33,588 nucleotides of DNA. It comes from Gemmatimonadota bacterium. Its GTDB lineage: Bacteria; Gemmatimonadota; Gemmatimonadetes; Longimicrobiales; Gaopeijiaceae. This document shows, one piece after another, positions 31,409 to 33,588 of the stretch (position 1 is its first letter; each line of letters opens with the position of its first letter). Location: contig SKKH01000267.1 of the NCBI GenBank assembly GCA_007121555.1, forward strand, positions 1 through 33,588, written 5' to 3'. The position numbers and the translations under genes were made by a program. Below the pieces are notes generated by a model. That model saw only the letters and a program-made list of their open reading frames with translations. It did not search any database and was not told the origin of the DNA.

Positions 31409-31900
31409 TCAGTTTCCGGGAACGATCACAGCGTCGATCACGTGGATCACGCCGTTTGAAGCCTCGATGTCCGTAGCCGTGACGGTAGCTGAGCCGTTGA
31501 TCCGCACGGCGCCGTTCTCGGACGAAATGCTCAGATGTCCACCCTGGACCGTCTCGGCGTGCTCGAGGCCGATGACGTCAGCGGCCATGACCTTGCCGGC
31601 CACGACGTGATAGGTGAGCACCTCACGAAGTGCGTCGGGGTCCGCCAGGAGGGCCTCGACGGTTCCAGCGGGCAGCGCCGCGAAGGCGTCGTCCGTGGGG
31701 GCGAAGACCGTGAAAGGACCGTCGCTCTTGAGCACGTCGACCAGGTCTGCGGCTTCGGCCGCAGCGAGCAGGGTGTTGAAGGTGCCTGCCTCGGCGGCGG
31801 TCTCTACGATGTCCTTGTCGGCATACTGTGCCGACAGCGGTGCCGCGGAGACGGCGAACAGCCCGAGGAGGGCTACGGTGAAGAATCGGATCGGACGCAT
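31409..31900 (-). CDS. Secreted fasciclin-domain protein
   Basis: A 163-residue protein with a clear signal peptide ([24 protein letters not shown]) and one fasciclin (FAS1) domain covering the rest. Landmarks are [50 protein letters not shown] and [15 protein letters not shown]1 domains mediate adhesion or binding at the cell surface or in the envelope. ATG 31900 was chosen because it begins the signal peptide and GAGAG lies just upstream; in-frame ATGs further upstream (31927, 32011) only add non-conserved residues and run into the promoter region. It is divergent from the CarH-like regulator and may be one of its targets. Confidence 0.92.
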   Translation of the reverse strand: MRPIRFFTVALLGLFAVSAAPLSAQYADKDIVETAAEAGTFNTLLAAAEAADLVDVLKSDGPFTVFAPTDDAFAALPAGTVEALLADPDALREVLTYHVVAGKVMAADVIGLEHAETVQGGHLSISSENGAVRINGSATVTATDIEASNGVIHVIDAVIVPGN

Positions 31901-31925
31901 ATCTGCTCTCTCGTTTGTATGAGTC

Positions 31926-31931
31926 ATTCTA
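31926..31931 (-). promoter_or_regulatory. Candidate -10 element for the fasciclin gene
   Basis: TAGAAT on the minus strand (5/6 to TATAAT), about 25 bases before the start codon. No good -35 hexamer lies at 16-18 bp spacing (TTTCGT at 17 bp is poor), so the promoter may need an activator or another sigma factor. Confidence 0.3.
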
Positions 31932-31983
31932 AACTCCACAGAAGTTTGACGAAAGTACCTCGCCAACTCTGAGGTGCAATCAC

Positions 31984-32038
31984 TGTACAGGGTTGGTATA
32001 GGGTGTGTCAAGGTGGTGTTCAGGGGGACCCTGTACGA
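31984..32038 (+). promoter_or_regulatory. Operator-like array: four 11-bp direct repeats plus one inverted copy
   Basis: Four contiguous 11-mers: TGTACAGGGTT (31984), GGTATAGGGTG (31995), TGTCAAGGTGG (32006) and TGTTCAGGGGG (32017). Positions 2, 3, 6, 7 and 8 (G, T, A, G, G) are invariant. An inverted copy of the first repeat core, ACCCTGTAC (32028-32036), follows directly. The array ends a few bases before the -35 of the CarH-like gene. Known CarH operators consist of tandem 11-bp direct repeats contacted by separate MerR-type domains of a tetramer, so the fit is good. Confidence 0.68.
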
Positions 32039-32042
32039 AAGC

Positions 32043-32071
32043 TTGACAGCGCACGCGTAAGACCCTTAAAT
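32043..32071 (+). promoter_or_regulatory. Promoter of the CarH-like regulator
   Basis: TTGACA (32043-32048, perfect) is followed by a 17-bp spacer and TTAAAT (32066-32071, 4/6). Expected transcription start is near 32078-32080, only a few bases before ATG 32082, so the mRNA should be leaderless or nearly so. The operator-like repeats abut the -35. Confidence 0.68.
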
Positions 32072-32081
32072 TTTGCGACCT

Positions 32082-33200
32082 ATGGCAAATACCAATCCCC
32101 TCGCCACGCCCCAGTTCCCCATCCGGCTCGTCGTCCGACGAACCGGGCTGAGCGCCTCCGTCCTTCGTGCCTGGGAGCGCCGCTACGGCGCGGTGGTGCC
32201 GGAGCGCTCCGACGGGGGGCAGCGTCTCTACTCCGAGAGGGACATCCGGAAATTGACCCTCCTGAAGGACCTGGTGGAGATCGGCCACACGATTGGCCAA
32301 GTCGCCACACAGGACGAGGATGAGCTGCGCAATCTGCTGCTTCGAGAGCGGGGGATCTCCGACGAGGGAGGGGGTGCGGCCGGGAGCAACGGCGCGAACG
32401 GAAGGTCCTCGGGCTCGTATGGGCCCGGCCGTGGTGGAGAGGGTGTCTCGACGGGTCAGAGAGCAGGCCAGAAGGGGGAGGGGGTCCCGGAGAGTGCTTC
32501 GCGCATTCCCGTTGCCGCCCTGGGGTTGGACGACGATGAGGACCCGGTGCCGGGATTTCTGTCCGCGTCGCTACAAGCTGTACACGACATGGACACGACT
32601 CGACTCGAGGAGCTCCTGAACCGGGCCTCAGTCGCGCTCACCCCCGCCGATCTCACCGGGCGCCTGATGATCCCCTTCCTGAATCGGATCGGGTTGCTCT
32701 GGGAACGTGGTGAAGTGGGTCCGGCATCGGAGCATGTCGCTTCCGGAGTGGTGAGACGGTTCCTGGACGGACTCCTGGACCGTCTGGACTCTCGGGCCGG
32801 GGCTGCGCTCGTGCTCACGGGGACCCCTGCGGGCCAACGGCACGAATTCGGAGCGTTGTTGGCCGGGATCGTTGCCGCGGCTGAGGGCTGGAAGGTGATC
32901 CCCCTGGGCCCGGATCTGCCTGCGTCGGAGATCGCCGAGGCGGCTCGCCGTAAAGGGGCACAGGCCGTCGCACTCTCGGCGCTCCAGCCACTGGAGGCCG
33001 ACGACGTTCGCAGGGAACTGCTTCTCCTCCGGAAGGAGCTGCCCGGCGAGGTTCAGGTGTTGGTGGGTGGCCCGGGCGCCCGTCCGTTTCGTGACGAGCT
33101 CATCCGGGCGGGGGTAGTGTTCCTGGAGGATCTGCAGGAGCTGCGGGACCGGCTCAGGGCGAGTCGGAGGGCCGCGGAGAGCGCAATGGGTGGCCGCTGA
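32082..33200 (+). CDS. carH: CarH/LitR-type MerR-family regulator with B12-binding photoreceptor domain
   Basis: A 372-residue regulator. The N-terminal MerR helix-turn-helix is at residues 13-75 (VVRRTGLSASVLRAWERRYG, RLYSERDI). A Gly/Ser-rich linker (about 92-140) follows. The four-helix bundle (about 155-235) carries the W-x9-EH motif (Trp207, Glu217, His218) that caps and ligates adenosylcobalamin in CarH. The Rossmann-type B12-binding domain (240-350) has GQRHEFG with the lower-ligand His254, PLGPDLP and VLVGGPG. In CarH the dark AdoCbl-bound tetramer represses, and light breaks the Co-C bond and releases DNA. Gln252 replaces the acidic residue usual before the ligand His. Glycine linker and insertions make it longer than the ~285-residue Thermus protein. 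No carotenoid gene is in view. Confidence 0.9.
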   Translation: MANTNPLATPQFPIRLVVRRTGLSASVLRAWERRYGAVVPERSDGGQRLYSERDIRKLTLLKDLVEIGHTIGQVATQDEDELRNLLLRERGISDEGGGAAGSNGANGRSSGSYGPGRGGEGVSTGQRAGQKGEGVPESASRIPVAALGLDDDEDPVPGFLSASLQAVHDMDTTRLEELLNRASVALTPADLTGRLMIPFLNRIGLLWERGEVGPASEHVASGVVRRFLDGLLDRLDSRAGAALVLTGTPAGQRHEFGALLAGIVAAAEGWKVIPLGPDLPASEIAEAARRKGAQAVALSALQPLEADDVRRELLLLRKELPGEVQVLVGGPGARPFRDELIRAGVVFLEDLQELRDRLRASRRAAESAMGGR

Positions 33201-33588
33201 GGCCCAAGGGTGCATCGGCGCGCCATCGGGGTGCCACCGCAGGGTCCGTCTCCGATGTGGGGGCGGAAGGTGGGAGTGCAAACGGCCATATATATCTCAA
33301 TGAGCGAATAGGGGGGCGAGCCTCCGATGCGGGGGCGCCAACGACGATCCAGGCCCGCAACCCCCCGACGCCCTGCGGGTTGGGGCCCCTGGGGCCGCCA
33401 ACGGTGACGCCCTCCCCTTCTTCAACAGCTTTTTGGGGCCCGCCGCAGCGGAGCAGCCCTGGGGCTTCGCCTCTCCGTCGGGACTGCTCGGCACGCGGGA
33501 GCTCCGGCTCGGTGGGAGCTGCTTCACCCCACTGTGATCGCGCCGGCCAGGAAGCCGGTGCGCTCGTTCTTCCCTTTGCGTCACGCGG
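33201..33588. other. Gene-free right end with short repeats
   Basis: No supportable gene to the window edge. A 16-bp motif CTCCGATGYGGGGGCG occurs twice (33250-33265 and 33322-33337, one mismatch). CTTCTTCAACAGC (33417-33429) is the inverse of a 13-mer at the cobQ-cobU junction with one mismatch. GC-rich hairpin-forming stretches occur around 33351-33400 and 33540-33564. A minus-strand frame (33584-33297) is low-complexity and unlike a protein. Confidence 0.4.

Noticed and set aside
33297-33584. 95-codon minus-strand frame at the right edge
   Set aside because: Low-complexity Pro/Ser/Arg/Gly composition, overlaps repeats, no signature.
1-33588. CRISPR arrays, tRNA or rRNA genes, transposases, integrases
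   Set aside because: None seen on either strand: no regularly spaced repeats other than the 55-bp operator array, no T-loop/anticodon-like tRNA patterns recognised, and no mobile-element proteins.

Overview
The window is about 33.6 kb of GC-rich bacterial chromosome spanning the replication origin. Gene content fits a Gram-negative-type (diderm) bacterium: a TonB-dependent receptor, a lipoprotein, a predicted beta-barrel and a YidC with a large periplasmic domain. The GC content, the receptor with an N-terminal carboxypeptidase-regulatory-like domain and the overall gene style suggest Gemmatimonadota or a relative. This is inference from style; no marker comparison was possible.

Left part (1-5.8 kb, + strand): a tightly coupled late-cobalamin operon, cbiB(partial)-cobD-cobC-cobA-cobT-cobQ-cobU. 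Six consecutive genes are joined by 4-bp ATGA/GTGA overlaps. It covers corrinoid adenosylation, side-chain amidation, aminopropanol attachment and nucleotide-loop activation. cobS and the corrin-ring genes are not in view. Then (5.9-12.2 kb) come a DoxX/DoxD-like membrane protein, a small Cys-containing exported protein, a DUF2207 membrane protein, a TonB-dependent receptor divergent from it with overlapping 5' ends, and a single-receiver protein.

Middle (12.4-21.2 kb): a thioesterase, a SufE-like protein and an AcpS-order phosphopantetheinyl transferase. Next is a five-gene minus-strand module: lipoprotein with a PrcB-like domain, sensor kinase, sigma-54 response regulator, exported coiled-coil protein and predicted outer-membrane beta-barrel. 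pyrE follows.

Origin region (21.2-30.9 kb): dnaN and dnaA lie on the minus strand. The gap between them carries tandem DnaA-box-like sites, a G tract, TAG trinucleotides (DnaA-trios) and an AT-rich segment, in the same order as the Bacillus subtilis basal unwinding system. Divergent from dnaA is rpmH-rnpA-yidD-yidC-mnmE-acyP-mnmG, ending in a double hairpin. An acylphosphatase gene between mnmE and mnmG is unusual.

Right end (31-33.6 kb): a fasciclin-domain secreted protein faces away from a CarH/LitR-type MerR regulator with a B12-binding domain and the Wx9EH photoreceptor signature. Directly upstream of that regulator's promoter are four tandem 11-bp direct repeats plus one inverted copy. 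This is a textbook-like operator for a B12-dependent light switch, and the promoter appears to give a nearly leaderless mRNA. The cobA adenosyltransferase at the left end makes the adenosylated corrinoid precursor that such a regulator would ultimately need. The last ~390 bp hold no gene I can support.
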